Source: Neisseria musculi (GTDB lineage: Bacteria; Pseudomonadota; Gammaproteobacteria; Burkholderiales; Neisseriaceae). Taken from it: 64,000 nucleotides of DNA. The notes beneath the pieces are model-generated. The model was not told where the DNA came from, searched no databases, and saw only the letters and a list, made by a program, of their open reading frames with translations. The stretch spans positions 682,001 to 746,000 of the forward strand of contig NZ_CP060414.2 of NCBI RefSeq assembly GCF_014297595.2, in the 5' to 3' direction. Of the stretch, positions 56,278 through 64,000 are shown piece after piece. Within the stretch, counting starts at the first letter, position 1. Each line of letters starts with the position of its first letter. The position numbers and the translations under genes are program-made.

Positions 56278-57290
56278 ATGAGATTTTATGCGGTTTTGTC
56301 TGCCCTTGTGTTGGCGTTGGTGGCTTGCGCCGCGCCGGATGTGCCGCATTTGGCGGTGCGGGAGTAGGGCAGTTTTACCGTGGGCGGGCGTTACGTTACC
56401 GCGCCGGGCACGTTCAAGCAGGAAAACTTTCTGGCGCCCGATGGCCAGCGCGCTTACGGCGATTTTGCTTATGTGTTCTACCAAACGCCGGTCAATGCCA
56501 AGCGCCTGCCGCTGGTGTTCCAGCACGGCGGGGCGCAGTCCAAACGCACTTGGGAAAGCACGGCAGACGAGCGCGATGGTTTCCAAAATCTGTTTCTGCG
56601 CAAGGACTACAGCGTGTATCTGCTCGACCAGCCGCGCAGCGGCGAAGCGAATCTTTCCATCCGGGCGGTCGCCCCCGATACGCCGTGGGTCAGCAATCCG
56701 ATGTATCACGATAAAACGTTTTATATCCTCTCACGCATCGGGCATTTTGATGCAGACGGCCGCCCTGTTGCCAACGCGCAGTTTCCCGCAGGCGATGCCG
56801 CTTATCAGGCATTCCAGCAAAGCTGGTCGGTGGGTTCGGGGCCGCTGGACAATGATTTGAACGCCGATGTGCTGGCGCAGTTGGCCGATAAAACCGGCGG
56901 CGCGGTACTGGTAACGCATTCGATGGGCGGCAACATTGGCTGGCGCGCGGCGATGCGCTTGAACAAGGTGAAAGCCATTGGGGCATGGGAGCCGGGCGGC
57001 ACGCCGTTTGTGTTCCCCGAGAACGAGATGCCGCAGATTGTGCAGGCGAGTTTCCCCGCTTTGAGCGCCACCGCTATCGGCGTGCCGCTTGAAGATTTCC
57101 AAAAACTCACCCGCATCCCTATCGTGCTGTATTACGGCGACCACATCAAATTGGGTTCGGATAATGTGGGCGAAGACAAATGGGGCACCGAGCTGGCGAT
57201 GGCCAAACAGTTTGTGGCCGCCGTCAACCGCCACGGCGGCGATGCCGAGCTGGTGCACCTGCCCTAAATCGGCATCACCGGCAATTCGCA

Positions 57291-57298
57291 TTTTTTAA
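57291..57298 (+). repeat. Left target-site duplication TTTTTTAA
   Basis: Matches 58011-58018 exactly. Confidence 0.85.
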
Positions 57299-58010
57299 GG
57301 GGCTGACGTAGATTAGCAGTCATGACAAGCTGCTAAAACGAAGATAACAAACTGTAAATTAAGCAAAAAATCACAGAAGACACTACTCGGATATTTTGTG
57401 CCGGAAGTTACCGCCCGTTCGGCTGCCGATGTCTTGGGTATCCGGCCCAACACCGCCATACTCTTTTACCGCAAAATCCGCCTCGTCATCAGCCGTCATT
57501 CGGCCTTGGAGGCCGATCAGGTTTTTGAAGGTTCCGTAAAGTCAGATGAGAGCTGCTCCGGCGGTAAGCGCAAAGGAAAATGCGGCACAGGAGCCGCAGG
57601 CAAAGTGGTGGTTTTCGGTATCCTCAAACATGGCGGCAAGGTTTATACCGTGGTCGTGGATAACGCCAAAAAAGAGAGTTTGTTGCCTGTTATTGCGAAG
57701 AAAATCATGCCGGGCAGTGTGGTGTATACCGAAAGTTTAAGCAGCGATGATGTCCCGGATGTCGGCGGTTTTCACCACCATAGGATTAACCACGGCAAGA
57801 CATTTGCCTAGAGGCAAAACCACATCAGCGGCATTGGGAATTTTTGGAATCAGGCCAAGCGTGTGCTGCGCAAATACAACGGAATCGACTGAAAGTCTTT
57901 TCCCCTATTCTTGAAAGAATGCGGGTTTCGTTTTAACTTTGGCACACCAACTAGCAGTTGAAAATCTTGCGGGATTGGTGTGGTATTTAGGGCTAAGCTA
58001 CTTCAGCCCC
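57299..58010 (+). mobile_element. IS1595-family element, transposase decayed
   Basis: Left end GGGGCTGACGTAGATT and right end AAGCTACTTCAGCCCC are inverted repeats (14 of 16), about 712 bp apart, with an 8-bp target duplication on both sides. The transposase is nearly whole (DVLGIRPNTAILFYRKIRLV, SGGKRKGKCGTGAAGKV, GFHHHRINHGKTFA) but has an N-terminal frameshift, a stop at 57809 and a Ser for the aligned Tyr of the DESYFGG motif. It is non-autonomous unless supplied in trans. Confidence 0.92.
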
Positions 58011-58018
58011 TTTTTTAA
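58011..58018 (+). repeat. Right target-site duplication TTTTTTAA
   Basis: Matches 57291-57298 exactly. Confidence 0.85.
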
Positions 58019-58131
58019 TGGGTGAGAAAACAATGCCCGATTGGCCGATTTGATGGCCGATTGGTTGAAGGGAAAAGGCCTGGATCAATAAAAAAAACCG
58101 GCCTGCCATCCACATCACCAAAGAAAAATCC

Positions 58132-58652
58132 ATGCAACCGCGCCTTGTCTTCATGAAAAGCATGATGGTTTCTGCTGCGCTACTGGCTAGCAGTGCATAC
58201 GCCGCGCCGTTTGCAGTGCGCACACTGTTGGCGACTTGCTGGCTGCACCGGCATTTGCACCCTTTGCCGTGCGCTTGCTGCCGTGGGACGGTAGAGCCGC
58301 CGATCAGGCCTTGCCCGTGTCGCAGATCGGGCGGCTGACGCCGTACCACAGCGCGGTGAATACAGCCGACATACTCGATGCGCTCAACGATTTGCAGCAG
58401 CGCGCAGCGCAGGGCCAAACCGTGTTTTACGAGCTATATTCCCCGTAGGAGCGTGCCGCCGATCCGGCCAAAGCGCATACCGGGTTGTTTTTCTACCCCG
58501 GCAAACCCGGCGCACCTTTTACGTTGATTGCGCCCGGCGGCGGTTTTCAGTACGTGGGCCACGCTGCACGAAGGGCTGCCGCTGGCACGGCGCATCGCGC
58601 AGGCGGGTTATCCCGCTTTTGTCATCAAATACCGCGCCGGACAAGGGTGGCG
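58132..58652 (+). pseudogene. Third exported alpha/beta hydrolase, truncated
   Basis: A signal peptide (MKSMMVSAALLASSAYA), then frame changes give FAPFAVRLLPWDGRAADQAL, YHSAVNTADILDALNDLQQR, a stop in LYSP*ERAADPAK, PFTLIAPGGGFQYVG (oxyanion-hole motif) and LHEGLPLARRIAQAGYPAF. It ends where IS21-like DNA begins at 58653. Different from the two previous hydrolases; of the lipase/esterase (PGGGF) type. Confidence 0.8.
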
Positions 58653-58870
58653 TGTCAATAGGCATGTAAAACTGGACCAGGGAATTGGGGAATGTGCATC
58701 TAAAAGTGCACCACCCCGATGATTGATAAACTCTCCGCTTTTGCGGAGTTTTCCTGGGAATGATTAACATAGAAACTATTATCAAGGTTCAATGTCTGTT
58801 TCATCAAGGCGTACCCATCCGAAAAATCGCCAAACAGTCCAACATCAACATTTGCCGCTGCTCAAACGCA
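58653..58870 (+). mobile_element. IS21-family remnant with the start of istA
   Basis: TGTCAATAGGCATG at 58653 looks like an IS21-type terminus. From ATG 58760 INIETIIKVQCLFHQGVPIR, KIAKQSNINI matches the IstA N-terminal helix-turn-helix; it breaks off after about 35 codons. The rest of istA is missing. Confidence 0.68.
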
Positions 58871-58940
58871 AACCCGGTACATTGAGAAACGACGAACCGT
58901 TCAAACAACGGATAGTGCACGACGTTAGCACCATCAAAAG

Positions 58941-58975
58941 AAAACAGCATGATTTGCGGGCTGTTTTTTTTATGT
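58941..58975 (+). terminator. Intrinsic terminator-like hairpin
   Basis: AAACAGC and GCTGTTT flank a 10-base loop, followed by TTTTT; its transcript of origin is unclear. Confidence 0.45.
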
Positions 58976-59156
58976 CTATTGCCATCTAACCCCATAAACC
59001 AAGATGCAAGCATGGCGGGGTTTTCAGGCTGATTACCGATGTTTTCAGACGGCTTTAATTGTCTAACCTCGTGTAATCCTGTCTAATTGAATAAACCAAA
59101 AATTTACAGTATCTTTTACGATATCTGAAAAATACCGCTAAAAAAGTACCGTAAAA

Positions 59157-59400
59157 ATGCCGTTAAACGACTGCCAAATCAAGGATGCTAAGCCCGCCGA
59201 GAAGCCCTATAAGCTGGCAGACGGGCGTAGCCTTTATTTGCTTGTCAAACCCAATGACGGCAAATACTGGCGGCTTGATTATGCGATAGACCGCAAGAGA
59301 AAAACGCTTGCAATCGGCGTTTATCCTACTATCAGCCTAGCTAAAGTCCGAGAAGCCGCCGAAAATGCCCGCCGCATGATAGCAGCAGGCCAAGCCCTCC
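59157..59400 (+). pseudogene. P4-type tyrosine integrase, N-terminal fragment
   Basis: MPLNDCQIKDAKPAEKPYKL, ADGRSLYLLVKPNDGKYWRL and ENARRMIAAG match the arm-binding (DUF4102) domain of P4/CP4-type island integrases. The homology stops after about 80 residues, where IS-like sequence begins; the catalytic domain is absent. Such integrases normally lie beside a tRNA gene, which I do not see. Confidence 0.85.
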
Positions 59401-59454
59401 AGTGCAGCCAAGCAATAGGCCAAACATTGGCTGCGGCTATAGACATTCAGGCAG

Positions 59455-59604
59455 CTTCGAAAGGATTCAGGGTGAGGTACTTCAATGTATTGATTGGATG
59501 AGCCATTTAGAGAAAGACCGTGACAGTTTGGAAGACAAAATGGCAGGGCAACTGAGCTGGTATGATCTTCTAATATTGGATGAACCGGGCTGTTTGCCAT
59601 TCGG
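59455..59604 (+). mobile_element. IS21-type IstB fragment
   Basis: GFRVRYFNV followed in a second frame by WMSHLEKDRDSLEDKMAG and WYDLLILDEPGCLPF resembles the central part of IstB ATPase (YDLLIIDELGYLPF, Walker B). Both ends are missing. Confidence 0.6.
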
Positions 59605-60147
59605 CCTAAGCCGAACAAAACAAGCGGCAAACAGCCCCCGGCTATCTTCAAGGCCATATACATAAAACGATTGAGAATCTGACAAGCCAAATACAAGAGG
59701 TAAAGGCAGATTTGCAGGCGTTCTATTCATCAAACCCGCGATACAGCGAAAACCGCCAACGCCTGAAAACCATAACGGGCATAGGCGAAAACACCGCCGC
59801 CGTTTTGCTCTCGACCATAACATCACGCTTTGATACCGCTGCCCAACTGGCCGCCTATTTCGGTTTGGGTCCAAAACGGCATCAGCCGGGAACAAGCGTA
59901 AACGGCAAAGAACGGATTTCAAAGGTAGGCAAGTCCGACTTAAGGGCAGCCCTATACATGCCCGCATCGGCCGCCTACCGCATGAACGCCTTTCCCGCCT
60001 TTATCGGCCGTCTGAAAGCCGGGAAAAAACCGCCGAAACTCATCTATTGTTGCAATTATGCGAAAGCTGGTAACCATCGCTTTCTACATTTTGAAAAACC
60101 AAACGGAATACGACAAAACCCGTTACGGATTAACAATATAAATTAAC
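59605..60147 (+). mobile_element. IS110-family (Piv-like) transposase, C-terminal remnant
   Basis: TIENLTSQIQEVKADLQAFY, LKTITGIGENTAAVLLSTIT, FDTAAQLAAYFGLGPKRHQP and ISKVGKSDLRAALYMPASAA are the Transposase_20 (IS110) domain. A frameshift near 60060 leads to MRKLVTIAFYILKNQTEYDK and a stop at 60147. The N-terminal DEDD catalytic domain is missing. In Neisseria these proteins are related to the pilin-gene inverting factor Piv. Confidence 0.82.
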
Positions 60148-60254
60148 AATACCAAACAGAAAAATGCCCTGCAAAAGCAGGGCATGGCTTGGTTGGAATA
60201 TACCAATGGCATTGATGCCTCAATAAACTATTTTTTGCAGTTAAGCCGGGCACA

Positions 60255-63200
60255 TTAGCCTAATGCTTTGCGTGCGCCGGCAAACAGGCGGTACCAGCCG
60301 GAAAGTTCGCTGTTTGCCCATGACTCGGGGTGCCAGCTCATTTGCGCGGTGCGGTACACGCGCTCGGGGTGCGGCATCATAATGGTGATGCGGCCATCGG
60401 TGCTGCTCACGCCGGCGATGCCTTGCGGCGAGCCGTTGGGGTTGAGCGGATAGGTTTGGGTGATTTCGCCCAAACCATCGATATATTGCAGCGCGATGTC
60501 GAGGCCGTCTGAAACGACGGAGCTACCCAAGTGGCTGAAGTCGGCGCGGCCTTCGCCGTGGCTCACCACCACGGGCAGGGTCGAGCCTTGCATTTCGGCC
60601 AAAATCAGCGAGGGCGATTTTGGCACCCGAACCATGCTCAAACGCGCCTCAAACTGTTCGCTTGCATTACGCTTGAATTTCGGCCAGCCTTGTGTGCCGG
60701 GAATGATTTCGGCCAGATTGCTGACCATCTGGCAGCCGTTGCACACGCCCAAAGTGAGGGTGTCGGGGTCGGCAAAGAAGGCGGCAAACTGTTCGCGCAG
60801 CCCGGGGTGGAACAGAATCGATTTCGCCCAGCCTTCGCCCGCGCCCAGCACATCGCCGTAGCTGAAGCCGCCGCAGGCGGCGAGCATGTTGAAGTCGGCC
60901 AGTTTGACGCGGCCGGCCATCAGGTCGGACATATGCACGTCATACGCATCGAATCCGGCGCGGGTGAAGGCGGCGGCCATTTCCATCTGGCCGTTTACGC
61001 CCTGTTCGCGCAATACAGCGATTTTGGGTTTGGCACCCGAGTTGATAAACGGCGCGGCGAGGTCTTCTTTCAGGTCGAATTTCAGGTCGGCAAACAGCGC
61101 GCTGCGTTGGTTGTCGGCAAGCAGGGCGAATTCGCTGTCGGCGCATTCTGGGTTGTCGCGCAGGCGTTGGATTTGGTGGGAGGTTTGCTGCCAGGCTTGC
61201 TGCAGTTTCAGACGGCTTTCGTTAAATACCGTTTCGTTATTCAAACGGATGCTGAGGCCGTCTGAACCGAATGCGGGTTGGCCGATTAAGCCTGCTGCCA
61301 AGCCTGATTTTTCAAGCAGATCGGCAATGTGTTGCGCATCGGCTGTGCGGATTTGCAATACGGCGCCCAGCTCTTCGTTAAAGAGTGCAGGGATAACGGT
61401 GCTTTGTGGGTTTTCACCGCTAAGCAGCCCGTCCAGTCGGATATCTAAGCCGCAACGCGCCGCAAACGCCATTTCCGCCAGTGCGGCAAACAGGCCGCCA
61501 TCACTGCGGTCGTGGTAGGCCAAGAGTTTGTTTTCGGCCACCAATTGCTGAATTACTTCATAAAACGCTTTCAGACGGCCGGTTTCGATATCGGGTGCTT
61601 CGCCGCCCAAGCGGTTATACACCTGGCTTAAAGCCGAGCCGCCCATGCGTGTCTTGCCAAAACCCAAATCAACCAGCAGCAACACGCTGTCTTCCATGTT
61701 TTTCAATTCGGGGGTAACGGTTTTGCGCACGTCCTGCACCGGTGCGAATCCGGTGATAATCAGGCTGAGCGGTGAAACCACGGCTTTTTGTTCGCCGTTT
61801 TCCTGCCACACGGTTTTCATGGAAAGTGAATCTTTGCCCACCGGAATGCTGATGCCCAATTCTTGGCAGGCTTGCGACACGGCTTCAACGGTGCGGTAGA
61901 GTTTTTCGTCTTCGCCCGCGTTACCGCAGGCGGCCATCCAGTTGGCCGAGAGCTTGATGTTGCCGATGCCGCCGATATTTACGGCGGCCAGGTTGGTGAG
62001 GGTTTCACCGATGGCCATGCGGCCAGAAGCAGGCGCGTCAAACAGCGCCACGGCGGGTTTCTCGCCCATTGCCATGGCTTCGCCTTTGTGGGTGTTGAAG
62101 CCCATCATGGTAACCGCAGCATCGGCCACGGGGGTTTGGTAACGGCCGACCATTTGGTCGCGGTGGGTCAGGCCGCCGACCGAGCGGTCGCCGATGGTAA
62201 TCAAAAAGTTTTTGGCGGCCACAGTGGGCAGGCTCAATATGCGGTAGGCGGCTTCTTTCAAATCGATGCCCGATGTGTCGAACGGTTTTTCAGACGGCTT
62301 CACGGTGTGGTCGCTGCGGGTGGTTTTCGGCGGCTTGCCGAGCAACACGTTTAGCGGCAGATCAACCGGATAGTTGCCGTATAAATCATCGTGCACCTGC
62401 AAACGGCCGTCATTCGTGGCAGTGCCGACCACGGCAAACGGGCAGCGTTCGCGCTCGCAGATTCGGCGGAATAAATCGAGGTGTTCGGGCAGAATCGAGA
62501 GCACATAACGCTCCTGCGCTTCGTTGCACCAAATCTGCATCGGGCTTAAGCCGTGTTCTTCCAGCGGCACATCGCGCAGTTTGAACACCGCGCCGCGGCC
62601 GGCATCGTTCACCAGCTCGGGGAAAGCGTTTGAGAGGCCGCCCGCGCCCACATCGTGAATGGCGATAATCGGGTTGCCGCTGCCAAGCTGCCAGCAGCGG
62701 TCAATCACTTCCTGCGCACGCCGTTCGATTTCGGGGTTGCCGCGCTGCACGGAATTGAAGTCCAAATCGGCGGCATTGCTGCCGGTGTCCATCGAAGAAG
62801 CCGCGCCGCCCCCGAGCCCGATCAACATGCCCGGCCCGCCGAGCTGGATTAAGAGCGCGCCTTCGGGAATGCGGTCTTTATAGGTTTGCTGCGCCTGAAT
62901 ATTGCCCAGGCCGCCGGCAATCATAATCGGCTTGTGGTAGCCGCGCACCCGGCCTTCGTGCGCCTGCTCGAAAGTACGGAAATAGCCCAACAGGTTGGGG
63001 CGGCCGAATTCGTTGTTGAATGCCGCCCCGCCGATGGGGCCTTCGATCATGATGTCGAGCGCGGAAGCGGTGTGGCCGGGTTTGCCGTAGGGCTGCTCCC
63101 ACGGCTGCAGCGCATCGGGCAGGTTGAGGTTGGACACTGAAAAGCCGGTTAAACCTGCTTTCGGGCGCGCGCCTTTGCCGGTGGCGCCCTCATCGCGGAT

Positions 63201-64000
63201 TTCTCCGCCGGAACCGGTTGCCGCGCCCGCAAACGGAGCGATGGCGGTGGGATGGTTGTGGGTTTCCACTTTCATGATGATGTGGGTGTCTTCCTCATGA
63301 AAGCGGTAGCCTTGGTTTTTGGCGGCATCGGGGTAGAAACGCTCGATTTTCGCGCCTTCGATGATGGAGGCGTTGTCTTTATAAGCCACCACCGTGCCTT
63401 CAGGGTGGGCGTTGTGGGTGTCGCGTATCATGTCAAACAGCGATTTCGGCTGTTTTTCGCCGTTTAAGATAAAGTCGGCATTGAAGATTTTATGGCGGCA
63501 ATGTTCGCTGTTGGCCTGTGCGAACATCATCAGCTCTACATCGCTGGGGTTGCGCTGCAAAGCCTGATAGTTTTCCAAAAGATAGTCGATTTCGTCCGGT
63601 GAGAGCGCCAGCCCCAGCCCGCTGTTGGCGCAGATTAAAGCTGTTTTTCCTTCGGCAAGAATGTTTATGCTGCCGAAGGTTTGCGCTTCGGGGTGGGCGA
63701 AGAGCCGGTCGGCCGTCTGAAAATCAGGCAGTACGCTTTCGGTCATGCGGTCGTGCAGCAGCGCCGCCCATTGTTGCCGTTGTTCGTGGTCCAGGCTGCC
63801 CTCGAGCCAAAAGGCCGTGCCGCGCTCGATGCGCTCGATTTCAGAGAGACCGCAGTTGTGTGCGATGTCGGTGGCTTTGGAAGCCCACGGCGAAATGGTA
63901 CCGATGCGCGGGACGATTAAAAACAAATGCAGGCCGTTTGCCGCTTCGGGTGTGTGTTCGACACGTTCGGCGGCCAAAAGAGCCTGCAGTTTTTCTAAGG
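60255..64000 (-). CDS. purL: Phosphoribosylformylglycinamidine synthase (partial, 5' end outside window)
   Basis: The frame is open to the right edge, so the first 60-70 residues are missing; about 1248 residues are visible, against about 1320 for the family. Features include the ATP-grasp-like AIRS domains ([31 protein letters not shown]) and a C-terminal glutaminase: catalytic Cys in GVCNGCQM and the HPE of [10 protein letters not shown]. It converts FGAR to FGAM, using glutamine and ATP, in step four of purine synthesis. Confidence 0.97.
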   Translation of the reverse strand, partial: LEKLQALLAAERVEHTPEAANGLHLFLIVPRIGTISPWASKATDIAHNCGLSEIERIERGTAFWLEGSLDHEQRQQWAALLHDRMTESVLPDFQTADRLFAHPEAQTFGSINILAEGKTALICANSGLGLALSPDEIDYLLENYQALQRNPSDVELMMFAQANSEHCRHKIFNADFILNGEKQPKSLFDMIRDTHNAHPEGTVVAYKDNASIIEGAKIERFYPDAAKNQGYRFHEEDTHIIMKVETHNHPTAIAPFAGAATGSGGEIRDEGATGKGARPKAGLTGFSVSNLNLPDALQPWEQPYGKPGHTASALDIMIEGPIGGAAFNNEFGRPNLLGYFRTFEQAHEGRVRGYHKPIMIAGGLGNIQAQQTYKDRIPEGALLIQLGGPGMLIGLGGGAASSMDTGSNAADLDFNSVQRGNPEIERRAQEVIDRCWQLGSGNPIIAIHDVGAGGLSNAFPELVNDAGRGAVFKLRDVPLEEHGLSPMQIWCNEAQERYVLSILPEHLDLFRRICERERCPFAVVGTATNDGRLQVHDDLYGNYPVDLPLNVLLGKPPKTTRSDHTVKPSEKPFDTSGIDLKEAAYRILSLPTVAAKNFLITIGDRSVGGLTHRDQMVGRYQTPVADAAVTMMGFNTHKGEAMAMGEKPAVALFDAPASGRMAIGETLTNLAAVNIGGIGNIKLSANWMAACGNAGEDEKLYRTVEAVSQACQELGISIPVGKDSLSMKTVWQENGEQKAVVSPLSLIITGFAPVQDVRKTVTPELKNMEDSVLLLVDLGFGKTRMGGSALSQVYNRLGGEAPDIETGRLKAFYEVIQQLVAENKLLAYHDRSDGGLFAALAEMAFAARCGLDIRLDGLLSGENPQSTVIPALFNEELGAVLQIRTADAQHIADLLEKSGLAAGLIGQPAFGSDGLSIRLNNETVFNESRLKLQQAWQQTSHQIQRLRDNPECADSEFALLADNQRSALFADLKFDLKEDLAAPFINSGAKPKIAVLREQGVNGQMEMAAAFTRAGFDAYDVHMSDLMAGRVKLADFNMLAACGGFSYGDVLGAGEGWAKSILFHPGLREQFAAFFADPDTLTLGVCNGCQMVSNLAEIIPGTQGWPKFKRNASEQFEARLSMVRVPKSPSLILAEMQGSTLPVVVSHGEGRADFSHLGSSVVSDGLDIALQYIDGLGEITQTYPLNPNGSPQGIAGVSSTDGRITIMMPHPERVYRTAQMSWHPESWANSELSGWYRLFAGARKALG

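Larger units (their letters stand above)
56278..58091 (+). pseudogene. Exported alpha/beta hydrolase (copy 2), nonsense-mutated and split by an insertion sequence
   Basis: A lipoprotein-type leader (MRFYAVLSALVLALVACAAP) runs into an amber stop at 56366-56368, exactly where copy 1 has Gln in AEQGSF. After it, the frame is open from GSFTVGGRYVTAPGTFKQEN to HLP, covering VYLLDQPRSGEANL and the nucleophile elbow THSMGGNIGWRA. A TAA replaces Lys at 57265-57267 (HLPxIGITGNSHF). The insertion sequence at 57299-58010 then splits the end, and the reading resumes after it as MGEK, ARLADLMADWLKGKG LDQ with one frameshift. Dead gene. Confidence 0.88.

Noticed and set aside
59030..59157. tRNA gene or attachment core beside the integrase fragment
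   Set aside because: No cloverleaf-forming sequence or matching direct repeat was found; only AT-rich short repeats.
60531..61265. 244-codon plus-strand frame
   Set aside because: Antisense to purL, which is complete over this part.

Overview
The window comes from a commensal-type Neisseria (Betaproteobacteria, Neisseriaceae). The DNA-uptake sequence GCCGTCTGAA is scattered throughout, mostly as AGGCCGTCTGAA and only rarely as ATGCCGTCTGAA, and it is repeatedly used as inverted pairs that act as terminators. The housekeeping genes (gatCAB, mreBCD-mrdA-rodA, ppk, ettA, purL) all look neisserial.

Layout. 1-0.9 kb: end of a Na+-dependent amino-acid transporter with its 30-residue MetS-type subunit. 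0.9-2.1 kb: a decayed IS1595-type element and a YceI pseudogene. 2.1-6.6 kb: an exported M16 peptidase, MarC and a frameshifted DUF2628 gene. 6.7-12.3 kb: cell-shape operon mreB-mreC-mreD-mrdA-rodA (minus strand). 12.5-19.2 kb: gatC-gatA and gatB, separated by a cold-shock/CFI-box pseudogene split by an intact IS1016-like element, a broken sugar dehydrogenase and an intact DpnI-type endonuclease. 19.7-24.7 kb: spoT-rpoZ-gmk, apt and a porin. 25.6-36.8 kb: ybiT, broken small genes, cbpA-cbpM, an Xre regulator, suhB, trmJ, a bacteriocin-like locus, a DUF1853 gene, a lipoprotein and rpsO. 37.2-46.0 kb: LysR/DoxX/nitroreductase, ppk, a pcm-like methyltransferase, a rhodanese, greB and ettA.

46-60.2 kb is accessory DNA. 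It holds broken aldo/keto reductase and alpha/beta-hydrolase genes, a type I restriction-modification locus (hsdM-hsdS, then remnants of dinD and an antitoxin/doc pair, then hsdR), a second broken hydrolase split by an IS1595-type copy, and a mosaic of IS21, integrase and IS110 pieces. purL begins at 60.3 kb and runs off the right edge.

The core genes carry no frameshifts over tens of kilobases, while about fourteen accessory genes are broken. That argues for true gene decay rather than general sequencing error. The most original feature is at 34.08-34.83 kb: a peptide with a textbook double-glycine leader, a glycine-rich body one frame away across a six-T run, and two paralogous small membrane proteins that could be immunity proteins. 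The defence content (DpnI-type methyl-directed nuclease plus type I R-M) suggests a host whose GATC sites are not Dam-methylated.
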